Shown: one piece after another, positions 44,844-54,770 of the stretch
Position numbering within the stretch: the stretch's first letter is position 1
How the letters are laid out: each line of letters opens with the position of its first letter
NCBI RefSeq assembly: GCF_000179575.2
Contig: NC_015636.1
Coordinates: 1,279,495 to 1,343,494 of the forward strand
Length of the DNA stretch: 64,000 nt
Direction of reading: 5' to 3'
From: Methanothermococcus okinawensis IH1
GTDB taxonomy: Archaea > AGJL01 > Methanococci > Methanococcales > Methanococcaceae
Program-made: the position numbers and the translations under genes
Notes under the pieces: model-generated
What the model was told of the DNA's origin: nothing
What the model saw: only the letters and a program-made list of their open reading frames with translations
Database searches by the model: none

Positions 44844-46016
44844 ATGGAACCTAAACCATCGGCTTTAAAAATTTTTACTTCGTTTTTAAAACTTGGATTA
44901 ATAGCATTTGGAGGACCTACGGCTATTGCCTATGTTCGAGAAATGGTTGTGGATAAGAAGAAATGGATGGATGAAAAAAATTTTAACAATGGAGTGGCAT
45001 TATCTCAGATAATTCCGGGTGCCTCTGTAATGCAGGTTGTGGCATATGTGGGGCTTAATATTGGTGGTTTTGCAGGAGCTCTTGCAGCTTTCATGGCATA
45101 TGTATTACCTGCATTTTTTATGATGTTAATTTTAACAATTATATATATTCATTTAAAAACAGTTCCTGAAACAGCATCTATATTTGAGGCTTTAAGAATA
45201 GTAGTTGTAGCATTAGCAGCCAATGGAACATTAAATTTTGGTAAAAAAAGTATTAAAAATATAAAGGATGTATTTTTGCTTGCAGTAGCTGCAATTTTGT
45301 TTATATTAAAATTTAGCCCATTTGTTGTTATTTTTATTGCAATGATTATAGGATTTTTAATGCATAGGGAAGATTTTACAGAATTATCGTTATTACTATC
45401 ATCTAAACCTCACATTGATGGAAAAAAATTAAAAATATATAAATATGTTGCCTGTATCTTGATTGTTGTTACATTATTTAATTTATTAATGTGGTTAATC
45501 AATCCAGAGTTCTTTTCGCTTTCAACGCTTATGATGAAGGTTGATGTAATGGCATTTGGTGGGGGTTATGGCTCTGTGCCGTTTATGTTGCACGAGGTTG
45601 TAGATGTTGAAAAATTGATAGATGCCAAAACATTTATGGATGGTATTGCATTGGGTCAAATAACACCAGGACCTATTGTAATAACTGCTACATTTGTTGG
45701 TTATTTGGTTAAAGGTTTAGTTGGAAGCATTATTGCCACTATAAGCGTTTTTACTCCATCTTTTATAATATTGCTATCCACTGTGCCAATATTTGACAGC
45801 CTTAAAAATAACATAATTTTTAAAAATATATTCAATAGCATATTGGTGTCTTTTGTTGGTTTAATGATTGCTGTAACTATAAGGTTTGCATTATCAGTAG
45901 ATTGGACATTATCTGCTGTAATAATAGGTTTAATAGCATTTATTGGGTTGTATAAGAAATATAATATACTGTTAGTAATAATTTTAAGTTTGATTTTAGG
46001 ATATCTGATACTTTAA
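44844..46016 (+). CDS. chrA: Chromate transporter family (CHR) membrane protein
   Basis: A 390-residue membrane protein made of two homologous CHR halves. Each half shows the family pattern: first GLIAFGGPTAIAYVREMVV, then GVALSQIIPGASVMQVVAYVG; second VMAFGGGYGSVPFMLHEVV, then GIALGQITPGPIVITATFVGYLV. About ten membrane segments are visible. CHR proteins of bacteria expel chromate in exchange for sulfate; in a marine methanogen the physiological anion may be sulfate, tungstate or molybdate instead. GGTGAAAAC precedes the ATG. Monocistronic. Confidence 0.9.
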   Translation: MEPKPSALKIFTSFLKLGLIAFGGPTAIAYVREMVVDKKKWMDEKNFNNGVALSQIIPGASVMQVVAYVGLNIGGFAGALAAFMAYVLPAFFMMLILTIIYIHLKTVPETASIFEALRIVVVALAANGTLNFGKKSIKNIKDVFLLAVAAILFILKFSPFVVIFIAMIIGFLMHREDFTELSLLLSSKPHIDGKKLKIYKYVACILIVVTLFNLLMWLINPEFFSLSTLMMKVDVMAFGGGYGSVPFMLHEVVDVEKLIDAKTFMDGIALGQITPGPIVITATFVGYLVKGLVGSIIATISVFTPSFIILLSTVPIFDSLKNNIIFKNIFNSILVSFVGLMIAVTIRFALSVDWTLSAVIIGLIAFIGLYKKYNILLVIILSLILGYLIL

Positions 46017-46122
46017 AAATAATAATTTATTTTATAACAAAACTAAACTAAATATGAATGATAAAATAATAATAAAATAAAAAATAATAACATAAAACAG
46101 TATAATTAAAAAAATAAAAGAT

Positions 46123-47679
46123 TTATGGCCAAGTAATTACCTTTGGAATTTCTGGCATTTTTCCTATTTTCTTTTGCACCAATTCAGGCCAATCCTCATA
46201 ATTAAATCCATACTGTGCTAAGAAACCAACTACCCATCTTGTTAAACCATATCCTGTACATCCTGTCCATACCTTTCTTCCCTTATAGTCTCTTATTCCA
46301 AATCCTTCAACAAAATGAGTTCCATGAACATTTGCAGATGTTACAGCCACTCCTTTTCTCTCATCCTTTATGTGTGGTAACCATAATCTCATTTCATATT
46401 TTGGAATTTCTGGGAACTCTATATTTCTATCCTCTTTTTTTCTACCTTCAAGATAGAATGGGTCATCTCCAACCTCAGTCCAATATTCCAAATCTAGTTT
46501 TTCAGCAAGTTTTTCAGCATATTTTAATGTTTCATCCCTTGTTTTTTCAACAAATTCTGGACTACCGAGCTCTACACATTCTATTCTTAAAAACTCATTA
46601 ACCCTATCGAGACCTTTTGCACCGCCACCTTCCCATCTGTATGTCCATCCACTTTTATCCACGAATTTTATGGGATTGTCTATATCCACGAGCTCGTGGT
46701 CAAAGAATTGATAAAATGGCTCACACTGAGCAGGTGCTAAAACATAACCTGGATTTCTCAATAAATCATTTAACTTATGGATAGGTATTTCTTTTTTTAT
46801 CATCATTTCATTTACAAACTCCCTAAACATTTCAGGGTCTCTTTTTGGTGGGCAGACATAATACATGCCCTCAGGAAGACCTTCCAAATACCTCATTTTA
46901 TACATAACTTCCAATGGAATCAATTTTGGAAATAGGCACTCATTATAACCTATTTTATTTACACATTCTTCCATTATGAGCTCCTCAAATGCTCTAAACA
47001 ATTTTGTTATAGGAGGCGTATAAAACCACTGTCCCTTTCCAACAAATCTTTTGACCCATCCGAGTTTTTCGGCAACTTCTGTTGGGTCTTTATCAAATGT
47101 AATTTCTCTTTTTGCTTTATACTCACTAACTATCGTTCCAGGAGCTATTGCACAAACATCGAAGGTTAAATCTTTTTCTTCTCCCTTTTCAAGTTCATTT
47201 CTTACGAATTTTATGGCTCTATCTACAATATTTCTTTTTAATTCACTATCTCCAATATTTTCAAATATTATCTTTACAGCATTGTTGTTATAATCAATCT
47301 CTGTTTCACATTCTGGAACTTTAATATCTTTTATATTTTCAAGGTTCTGTTTTTCAGCAGGTATGGTTATTTCGTAGTGCTCTATAATTATATCCCTTAT
47401 ACCTGTTTTATGTTTTTTTCCAATCTTTTCCATTATTGGTTTTTTCAATCTCATCAATGCCTCATGAGCTCGTGCATAAGTTCCTGATACAATATTTAAT
47501 TTTAGTTCTTTTCCATCAAAATCATAGTTTATTATTTTTGAAGCTTCATTTTCTTTTCCTTCTGGAACTCCTTTTAAAAATATCTCCCTGCTATTGTCTA
47601 ATACTTCTGATATATCTTTCTGTGCATCTTCATTTAATTCCTTACTAAATATGATTTTTCCTTTTAACTCAAATTTCAT
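46123..47679 (-). CDS. serS: Seryl-tRNA synthetase, methanogenic type 2
   Basis: This enzyme charges tRNA-Ser and tRNA-Sec with serine. At 518 residues it is the rare archaeal type found in methanogenic archaea, unrelated in its N-terminal tRNA-binding domain to the common SerRS coiled coil. The N-terminal domain (about 1-165) precedes a class II core with motif 1 around [21 protein letters not shown], motif 2 near [26 protein letters not shown], and a zinc-ligand cysteine in [13 protein letters not shown], and motif 3 [20 protein letters not shown]. Similar proteins were once misread as prolyl- or threonyl-tRNA synthetases. GGTGAAAT precedes the ATG. Confidence 0.93.
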   Translation of the reverse strand: MKFELKGKIIFSKELNEDAQKDISEVLDNSREIFLKGVPEGKENEASKIINYDFDGKELKLNIVSGTYARAHEALMRLKKPIMEKIGKKHKTGIRDIIIEHYEITIPAEKQNLENIKDIKVPECETEIDYNNNAVKIIFENIGDSELKRNIVDRAIKFVRNELEKGEEKDLTFDVCAIAPGTIVSEYKAKREITFDKDPTEVAEKLGWVKRFVGKGQWFYTPPITKLFRAFEELIMEECVNKIGYNECLFPKLIPLEVMYKMRYLEGLPEGMYYVCPPKRDPEMFREFVNEMMIKKEIPIHKLNDLLRNPGYVLAPAQCEPFYQFFDHELVDIDNPIKFVDKSGWTYRWEGGGAKGLDRVNEFLRIECVELGSPEFVEKTRDETLKYAEKLAEKLDLEYWTEVGDDPFYLEGRKKEDRNIEFPEIPKYEMRLWLPHIKDERKGVAVTSANVHGTHFVEGFGIRDYKGRKVWTGCTGYGLTRWVVGFLAQYGFNYEDWPELVQKKIGKMPEIPKVITWP

Positions 47680-47955
47680 TATTTCACCGTTTTATCTCCC
47701 TATTCAATTTTTATATCTTAATTTATATTTTATAATTTAATTTTAATGAATTTCCAGTATAATATAATAATCTAAAAAACTAATAAATAAAAACTACTAA
47801 TAAATAAACTATATAACATTAAACTATAAAATAAATCCATTTTTAATTTACTAATATTTATGGTTATAGGTTTAAGTAATATATATTGATAGTTATATTA
47901 AATTTAATCATTAATTACTAAATTTAATGATTTTAATTTTATTTATTTTTTAATT

Positions 47956-48963
47956 TTATTTATTTTTTATTTCCTCAATTATCTTATCCGTGAGCTCAGT
48001 AGTTTTTAAATTTCCACCTAAATCAGGGGTTTTATATCCTTTTTTTAATACAGATTTAACGGAATCCCTTAACAATTTACTTTTTTCTTTCATACCCAAA
48101 TAATAAAGCATCATAGATGCACTTAATATTGAAGCTATTGGATTTGCTATACCCTTACCTGCAATATCTGGTGCCGAACCATGAACTGGTTCAAATAACC
48201 CATGTTTATCTCCAATATTTGCAGAAGGTGCCAATCCAAGACCTCCAAGCAATCCAGAAGCTTCATCAGATAATATATCTCCAAATAAGTTTGTGGTTAC
48301 CATAACATCAAACATCTTTGGATTTTTTATAATATACATGGCAGTGGCATCTATTAAATAATTATCGCTATTTATATTAAATTTTTTGTATTTCTCAGCA
48401 GTTTCATTGAATATTTTTAAAAAAAGACCATCGGTTATTCTTAAAATATTTGCCTTATGTATGCAAGATACCTTTTTTCTGTGGTGTTTCAATGCATAAT
48501 CAAATGCAAATTTAATTATCCTACTACTCCCTTTTTTAGAAATAATCCTTTCTGCAATAGCTATTTCTTTTTTATCATCGTAATATTCTTTATTTGTGTA
48601 TAATCCTTCGGTATTTTCTCTTATTATTACAAAATCAATATCTTCAAAGTTATTAATAGGTCTAACATTTGCGTATAAATCCAATTCTTTCCTTAGTGTT
48701 AATATTGGACTTTTATATAGTTTTTTTTCTAATTCTTTTGGTTTTGGTGTAGTTACTGCACCAAACAATATTGCATCGCATTCCTTGGCAGTTTCGATTG
48801 TTCTATCAGGTATGGCACTATTGCATCTCTTAAAACATTCATAACCTGCATGCTCTTTGATAAATTCAAAATCTCCGAGCTCCTTTAAAACCCTTATAGT
48901 TTCAGGTATTACTTCTTTACCTATCCCGTCTCCTTCTATAACACATATCTTATATTTCTTCAT
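47956..48963 (-). CDS. aksF: Homoisocitrate dehydrogenase AksF (LeuB family)
   Basis: A 335-residue NAD-dependent beta-decarboxylating dehydrogenase. Family motifs are VIEGDGIGKEVIPE, LYANVRPI, VIIRENTEGLY, CIHKANILRITDGLF, VTTNLFGDILSDEA, GLAPSANIGD and HGSAPDIAGKGIANP. The extra YKSPILTLRKEL segment and VRPINNF resemble the AksF branch more than LeuB, as I recall their M. jannaschii versions; AksF acts repeatedly in 2-oxosuberate synthesis for coenzyme B. LeuB (isopropylmalate dehydrogenase) remains the alternative. GGTGAT precedes the ATG. The 276-base gap up to serS shows nothing. Confidence 0.85.
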   Translation of the reverse strand: MKKYKICVIEGDGIGKEVIPETIRVLKELGDFEFIKEHAGYECFKRCNSAIPDRTIETAKECDAILFGAVTTPKPKELEKKLYKSPILTLRKELDLYANVRPINNFEDIDFVIIRENTEGLYTNKEYYDDKKEIAIAERIISKKGSSRIIKFAFDYALKHHRKKVSCIHKANILRITDGLFLKIFNETAEKYKKFNINSDNYLIDATAMYIIKNPKMFDVMVTTNLFGDILSDEASGLLGGLGLAPSANIGDKHGLFEPVHGSAPDIAGKGIANPIASILSASMMLYYLGMKEKSKLLRDSVKSVLKKGYKTPDLGGNLKTTELTDKIIEEIKNK

Positions 48964-49494
48964 TAAATCACCAAAATAAAAAAATGTAAAAAATTTTAAA
49001 AACTAATTAAAAGAAAAAATTATGTTTAAAATAAGATTATATTATATACTAATTTTTATTAATGGAATATAACTTAAAAATATGCATAATATGTTATTAT
49101 CGTATATATTTTTTATTATTCTTTAAATCATTAATCAGTATTACAGTATATATGATATAAACATAAAAATTATAATGAAATTTACATTAACTTTTTTGAA
49201 TTTTTAAGCTATATTATAATTGTATATCATTATGGTGTATAACATATAGTGATTAATATTGAATATAATTATAAATCTTAAATGAGAAAATAAAATAAAA
49301 AATTAATTAAAAAAATTATAAATTAGAAAACTTAGGATTATAAAGATTTATTATAAAATTATTATAAAATTATAAAATACATGGTGGTGAATATATTATA
49401 AGCAAAATAAAGTAGAATAAAAGAAATAATATAAAATAATAAGATAAATAAAATAAAAGAAAATAAAATAAAAAAATAAAAACGAGATGAAAAT
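48964..49494. other. 531-base intergenic gap without visible gene
   Basis: Between two divergent genes the DNA is nearly all A and T. The last 60 bases are a purine-rich low-complexity run of AAATA/AAAGA units leading to the next ATG. Short frames lack ribosome binding sites. No RNA motif, repeat or palindrome of note was found. Confidence 0.6.
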
Positions 49495-50376
49495 ATGGAA
49501 CATATTGAATACGAAATAAAACACGCAATAGGGCATATGATGGAAACAAATTATCCAAGAAAAAAATTATGGGATATGGATTCAAAAATTCCAGATTTAA
49601 TAAGGGGAATAAGGGCAGGAGATGACGCAGTAGTAATAGGAAAAAGGGTTATAAATATGGAGGGACCTTATCCTTTAAAACTTGGTTCAAAAACTGCTTT
49701 AATCCATACATCATGTGATATAGTGGCAATGGGTGCAAAACCATTGTATGCCATGGATGCAATTCAGGCAAGGGATGAGGAAGAAATAAAAATGGCGGTA
49801 GATGGATTAAAAAAACAATCCATAGGGCTAAATATACCTATTGTGGGCGGAAATACTCAGACAGAAAAAGAATTAAAATCTTGCGTTAGTATTGTAATAT
49901 TTGGTGAGCTCCTACATGATAAGGTAATTATTGATGGAGGAGCTCAGGCAGGTGATGTTGTAGTTATGCTTGGTCATCCCGTAGAGGGGGATGTTGGGGA
50001 TAGGGTTCAAAGGGCAAAAAATAAATACGATACATTTTTAAAAATTTTAGAAAGTGGAGTAGATGTGCATGCCTGCAAAGATGCTTCAAGAGGCGGATGG
50101 TTATGCAACATACTTGAAATGCTTGCAAAGGCAAAAAAAGGCATTAATATAAATGCAATTCCATATCCAAGGGCTACACGATATTTGGGAACCTATCTTG
50201 TTTGTATGGATGAGAATGATTTAAATGATGCCATGGATATAGCAATTAACAATAGATGTCCAATTATTCCATTTGGAAAAATAACCGAGGAAAAAACCTT
50301 AAAAATAGGAAATAAAGAATATATTGATGAAGAAAAAATGAACAATATTGTAAAAGAATTCCCTTATAAATATTAA
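49495..50376 (+). CDS. AIR synthase (SelD/HypE/PurM)-related protein
   Basis: A 293-residue protein of the PurM ATP-binding superfamily. Conserved parts are RAGDDAVVIG, KTALIHTSCDIVAMGAKPLYAMDAIQARD, GLNIPIVGGNTQTE and KDASRGGWLCNILEMLA. No Cys/Sec active-site loop of SelD is seen at the N-terminus, and no C-terminal HypE cysteine tail. It may be the AIR-synthase-like protein often listed among methanogenesis marker proteins, but I could not confirm that. Ribosome binding site is weak (GAGATGAAA). Stop codons of this gene and the next, convergent one overlap by 4 bases. Confidence 0.78.
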   Translation: MEHIEYEIKHAIGHMMETNYPRKKLWDMDSKIPDLIRGIRAGDDAVVIGKRVINMEGPYPLKLGSKTALIHTSCDIVAMGAKPLYAMDAIQARDEEEIKMAVDGLKKQSIGLNIPIVGGNTQTEKELKSCVSIVIFGELLHDKVIIDGGAQAGDVVVMLGHPVEGDVGDRVQRAKNKYDTFLKILESGVDVHACKDASRGGWLCNILEMLAKAKKGININAIPYPRATRYLGTYLVCMDENDLNDAMDIAINNRCPIIPFGKITEEKTLKIGNKEYIDEEKMNNIVKEFPYKY

Positions 50377-51323
50377 CGTGGAACCCTAACTATTTTTCTT
50401 AAATCATATTTTTTTGAAATCTCTTTTAGTACTAAAATATATAGTGTAGATTCTCCATATAACCTACCATGTTTTGTTAATGTATCTATATTTTTATATA
50501 TTATATCAGGGTATCGTTTGGAAACCTCATAAACAGCATTTAGTGCCATATGTCTAACAATATCATTTTCACTAAACAAAAGTTTTAAAACATTTTCAAT
50601 AACACCATTCAATTCCTTTTCATTTAAGGTTGATAATGTGGAGAGGCAATAGGCTATATTTAATGGACTTAACTTCTCAATATTTTCATTTTTCATGAGT
50701 TCAAGAGTCCCTTTTAGGTCTTTTTTAGATATTGATGAATTAATTTTTTCTTTTGTTATATTTAGCTTGTTTATTTTATCTAGATTAAGTAATGACAATC
50801 CTGTATTAAATAATCTTTTAATTAATGACTCCTGTTTGGCAGACCTCATTAACTGTTTAATTTTCTCGTATGTTTTCTGACGTGTCTCAATTTCTACATC
50901 AGTAGTAGTTTTGCCATATTTTTTTAGCAATTCCCATGTATGTTCTCTTATTTGAAGGTTAATATATTTTTCATTTATCTCAGTAAGTTCTTTTTCCACC
51001 ATATTAAAATATTCTGGTTTATGAGCCAATATACCTTTCAGAGAAATCAGTGTGTTTAGTATAAGGTCTTCGTTATCACTTTTTAGACCTTTTTTAATGT
51101 AAGGCATAAGCTGTTCAATATTTTTATTATGTTTTAGAAATATTTTTGTTGTAAGATATATTGAATTTGATACTATTTTAGGATTATTTGAATTTATAAA
51201 CCCCATGAGTGAATCCATTAGTGATATGTCATTTTCTACGAATTTCCGAGCTTCATGAAGTCGCCCCTCCTCTATAAGTTTTTTTAGTTTGCTAGATTTT
51301 GAGCGAAAAAAAGGGATAGTCAT
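50373..51323 (-). CDS. Helical-repeat (HEAT-like) protein of unknown function
   Basis: A 316-residue soluble, almost entirely helical protein. Repeating helix pairs of about 35-40 residues are visible (NPKIVSNSIYLTTKIFLKH, NEDLILNTLISLKGILAHK, ENDIVRHMALNAVYEVSKR), the last being a good HEAT match. It is likely a protein-binding scaffold; no catalytic motif is seen. The ATG at 51323 is chosen because GGTGAT lies 6 bases upstream; a start at 51395 would overlap the upstream gene by 11 bases but has a poor site. It follows the upstream unknown gene closely, suggesting an operon. Confidence 0.6.
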   Translation of the reverse strand: MTIPFFRSKSSKLKKLIEEGRLHEARKFVENDISLMDSLMGFINSNNPKIVSNSIYLTTKIFLKHNKNIEQLMPYIKKGLKSDNEDLILNTLISLKGILAHKPEYFNMVEKELTEINEKYINLQIREHTWELLKKYGKTTTDVEIETRQKTYEKIKQLMRSAKQESLIKRLFNTGLSLLNLDKINKLNITKEKINSSISKKDLKGTLELMKNENIEKLSPLNIAYCLSTLSTLNEKELNGVIENVLKLLFSENDIVRHMALNAVYEVSKRYPDIIYKNIDTLTKHGRLYGESTLYILVLKEISKKYDLRKIVRVPR

Positions 51324-51384
51324 TATTGAATCACCCAATATTTTAAATGATTTACCATGAATATCAAAATGCAGTAATCCTAAA

Positions 51385-51882
51385 TTAACATTCATAGGAT
51401 TCCACGGGGGTTACAGTATAGGATATATCTTTGTTTTTTCTAAGGATTTCCAAAAATTTCACACATGTTGATGGGTCTTTATTAGTCACAATAATATCGC
51501 AGGTAGCAATTATAAAATCATTAGATGTAATTTCAGTTTTGATTGGAATGGCACCACAAGATATAAATGCATTCAATAGTTCTTTTTGGATACTAAGACA
51601 TTTTTCTGCATCTCCTTTTATCCTGACCCTATATGATGGAAAAACCAATTCATAACAATTTAATAGTATAACATTATTTTCCTGTAAAATCTCACAGAGT
51701 CTTGTGCAGTTTTCACCAGTGGTTTTTACTATAAATTTTAAAAAATAATACTTATGATTTAATGTGTTTGTAATTTTTACATCGTAGATTCTTGAAACAT
51801 TTTCTGCAATTAAAATTCTTAGGTTGTCAAATATTTCCGATTCACACAACGCATGAATGACATATAACTTTTCCACATTCAT
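51385..51882 (-). CDS. Conserved hypothetical protein, two ACT-like halves
   Basis: A 165-residue protein I do not recognise. It reads as two alpha-beta halves of similar design (KLYVIHALCESEIFDNLRIL and VRIKGDAEKCLSIQKELLNAF), resembling ferredoxin-like or ACT folds, with several cysteines (LCES, NCTRLCE, TCDI, YEC end) but no paired metal motif. GGTGAAAAA precedes the ATG. The downstream HEAT-like gene is separated by 61 bases or overlaps, so the two probably act together. Confidence 0.55.
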   Translation of the reverse strand: MNVEKLYVIHALCESEIFDNLRILIAENVSRIYDVKITNTLNHKYYFLKFIVKTTGENCTRLCEILQENNVILLNCYELVFPSYRVRIKGDAEKCLSIQKELLNAFISCGAIPIKTEITSNDFIIATCDIIVTNKDPSTCVKFLEILRKNKDISYTVTPVESYEC

Positions 51883-52168
51883 TTTTTCACCTTTTTAGTG
51901 AGATATTATATGATTTTATATGATTTACCATATATATGGTTATATATGGTTTTTATTTTAATCAAATATATATCTTATGAAATTTAAGCATAATAGACAT
52001 AGATATTAAAATATACTTAATTATGTTATAGTTTATAAATATTATAATAAATTTATCATTGTTCTACTTTTATTTAGCTAAAATAACTAAAAAGATAAAA
52101 AATAAAAAAAGAAAAGAAAATATGATGAATGAATAAAAATAAATAAAATATAATATGTGGTGTAATTG

Positions 52169-54496
52169 ATGTTAATGTTAATGGAAGTTTTAAAAGAAAA
52201 TGGTATTGCCGAGCTCAGGCCACCACAAAAAAAAGTAGTCGAGGGAGGGTTATTAAATAAAAATAAAAATTTTTTAATCTGCATACCTACGGCAAGTGGC
52301 AAAACACTCATCGGTGAGATGGCATTTATAAATCATCTTTTGGATAATAATAAAACACCCACAAATAAAAAAGGACTGTTTATCGTTCCATTGAAGGCAC
52401 TTGCAAATGAAAAATATGAGGAATTCAAAGGAAAATATGAAAAATACGGATTAAAAATAGCATTATCTATTGGAGATTTTGACGAAAAAGAGGACTTAAA
52501 GGGATATGATTTAATAATCACCACTGCTGAAAAACTTGATTCACTTATAAGGCATAAGGTAGAATGGATAAAAGATATATCTGTTGTAGTTATAGATGAA
52601 ATCCATTTAATAGGGGATGAAAGTAGGGGAGGCACCCTTGAGGTATTGCTTACAAAATTAAAAACTAAAAAAACTATTCAAATAATTGGATTATCTGCCA
52701 CAATAGGAAATCCAGAAGAACTTGCCAAATGGTTAAATGCTGAACTTATCGTGGATGAATGGAGACCTGTTAAATTAAAAAAAGGCATTGGATATGGAAA
52801 TAAAATAATGTTTATCGATGATAATGGAAATACAATAAATGAAGTTATTGTTGATGAAATTTCTAAAAATAATATGTTTAATCTTGTAGTGGATAGTATT
52901 TTAAAGGACGGTTCATGCATAATATTTTGCAATTCAAAGAGGGGAGCAGTTGGTGAAGCAAAGAAATTAAATCTAAAAAAATATTTATCACCTGATGAAA
53001 TATCGGAGCTCCGACATTTGAAAGAGGAAGTTCTAAGTGTTCTTGATAATCCAACCAAAACCTGTAAAGACCTTGCAGAATGTATTGAAAAGGGCGTGGC
53101 ATTTCATCATGCAGGTTTAACCTATGAACAGAGAAAAATTGTTGAAGAGGGATTTAGAAAAAAGCTTATAAAGGCCATATGTTGCACTCCAACGCTTTCC
53201 GCTGGAATTAATATGCCGTGTAGAAGGGCAATTATACGGGATTTAAAAAGATTTTCAAGTAGGGGATATATACCAATTCCAAAAATGGAAATCCACCAAT
53301 GTATTGGAAGGGCAGGCAGGCCAAATTTAGACCCTTATGGTGAGGGAATAATTTATATAAATAACACCGAAAACCCAGAGCTCATAGAAAATGCAAAAAA
53401 CTATTTAATTGGAAATGTGGAGGAAATCTATTCAAAACTATCCAACCAAAAAGTATTAAGAACCCACATGCTTGGGCTGATTACCACAGGGGATATAAAA
53501 AATAAAAATGATTTGGAGGAATTTATAAAAAATACATTTTACGCCTATCAATATCAAAATACTAAAAAAATTTTAGAAAATATTTACGAAATAACTAATT
53601 TTTTGGAGAAAAATGGATTTATAGAATTAAATTATAGAAGGGATGAAAATAAAGATAAAAGTAATAATAGCCATAACAACAAAAAAAATATTTCAAATAC
53701 TAACAACAGTATTAAAATGCTTGTATTGGACAATAATAATTCATTAACCATTAAATCAAGGCATGAGGAAGATGTATATTACAACATTACGCCCCTTGGA
53801 AAAAAGGTATCGGAGCTCTACATAGACCCATTAAGTGCAGAGTATATTATTGATGGATTGAAAAATCTACATAAAAAAACATTATCTAATCCTAAAAATA
53901 TGGAGTGTTATATCCTTCACATACTATATATTATCTCAAAAACTACTGAAATGCAACCAGTTTTAAGAGTAAGAAGAAAGGAGGAGAATGATTTAATTAA
54001 TGATATGATAAAGTTGGATATAGATGTTGATGATGTTATATATGGCATATCTTCGGAAAATTTAGAATATTTTAAAAATGCTAAATTGTTTTATGATTGG
54101 ATTAATGAAATTCCAGAGGAAGAACTATTGCTGGGTTATAATATCGAACCAGGAATTTTAAGGTATAATGTAGAACAGGCAAAATGGATGATTCATTCTG
54201 CAAAGGAAATATTTAATTTACTAAATATCGACAATAAAGTTATAAAAGATTGTTTAAATGATTTAGAGATAAGAATGGAATATGGTGCAAAACAGGATAT
54301 TATAGAGCTCCTAAAAATAAAACATATTGGTAGAGCCAGAGCTCGGATATTATACAATGCAGGCATAAAAAATGCAAATGATATTATCAATAACCAAAAA
54401 AATATTATAAATCTATTGGGTGAAAAAATAGCAAGGAAGATTTTAAGTGAGCTCGGTGTAGATACTAAATTTGGTCAGATGAGACTTTCAATATAA
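52169..54496 (+). CDS. hel308: ATP-dependent DNA helicase Hel308
   Basis: Hel308 is a superfamily 2, Ski2-like 3'-5' helicase that remodels stalled replication forks. The 775-residue protein has the Q-motif region ELRPPQ, Walker A PTASGKT, IVPLKALA, motif II DEIH in VVIDEIHLIGDESRGG, SATIGN, motif IV IIFCNSKRG, VAFHHAGL and motif VI QCIGRAGRP. The C-terminal ratchet and a helix-hairpin-helix (KHIGRARARILYNAGI) complete it. An Asn/Lys-rich insert near residues 497-520 (NKDKSNNSHNNKKNIS) is unusual. GGTG lies 6 bases before the ATG at 52169. Confidence 0.95.
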   Translation: MLMLMEVLKENGIAELRPPQKKVVEGGLLNKNKNFLICIPTASGKTLIGEMAFINHLLDNNKTPTNKKGLFIVPLKALANEKYEEFKGKYEKYGLKIALSIGDFDEKEDLKGYDLIITTAEKLDSLIRHKVEWIKDISVVVIDEIHLIGDESRGGTLEVLLTKLKTKKTIQIIGLSATIGNPEELAKWLNAELIVDEWRPVKLKKGIGYGNKIMFIDDNGNTINEVIVDEISKNNMFNLVVDSILKDGSCIIFCNSKRGAVGEAKKLNLKKYLSPDEISELRHLKEEVLSVLDNPTKTCKDLAECIEKGVAFHHAGLTYEQRKIVEEGFRKKLIKAICCTPTLSAGINMPCRRAIIRDLKRFSSRGYIPIPKMEIHQCIGRAGRPNLDPYGEGIIYINNTENPELIENAKNYLIGNVEEIYSKLSNQKVLRTHMLGLITTGDIKNKNDLEEFIKNTFYAYQYQNTKKILENIYEITNFLEKNGFIELNYRRDENKDKSNNSHNNKKNISNTNNSIKMLVLDNNNSLTIKSRHEEDVYYNITPLGKKVSELYIDPLSAEYIIDGLKNLHKKTLSNPKNMECYILHILYIISKTTEMQPVLRVRRKEENDLINDMIKLDIDVDDVIYGISSENLEYFKNAKLFYDWINEIPEEELLLGYNIEPGILRYNVEQAKWMIHSAKEIFNLLNIDNKVIKDCLNDLEIRMEYGAKQDIIELLKIKHIGRARARILYNAGIKNANDIINNQKNIINLLGEKIARKILSELGVDTKFGQMRLSI

Positions 54497-54548
54497 TTCT
54501 ATTGAATAATATAAATATACAGTTAATAATGACTGTATAAATAAAAAG

Positions 54549-54610
54549 AACCGCTCAGCTGTCCCCGTTGTCATCACAAATCAGTGAAGTCGGCACTCAT
54601 CACAGCAGTT
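54549..54610 (-). ncRNA. C/D box small RNA
   Basis: On the minus strand: stem AACTGC, box C GTGATGA (54603-54597), a 12-base guide GTGCCGACTTCA, box D' CTGA (54584-54581), three Ts, box C' GTGATGA (54577-54571), a 12-base guide CAACGGGGACAG, box D CTGA (54558-54555) and closing stem GCGGTT, which pairs with the opening stem through one G-U. Box order, both 12-base guides and the short C'-D' spacing are exactly archaeal. Predicted targets are CUGUCCCCGUUG and UGAAGUCGGCAC; I could not place either in rRNA or tRNA with confidence. It lies between hel308 and the ATPase cluster. Confidence 0.87.
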
Positions 54611-54770
54611 ATTATTTTTATTAATTATTATTTTATTTAATCATTAATAAGTGTTTCTATTCTCTTTTAATGTAGCCATATATATAAGCAATAATATAAT
54701 ATAAATAATAAAGAAATAATAGGAGCTCATATTATACATAACTGAATAATTTACTATATATGGTGAAACC

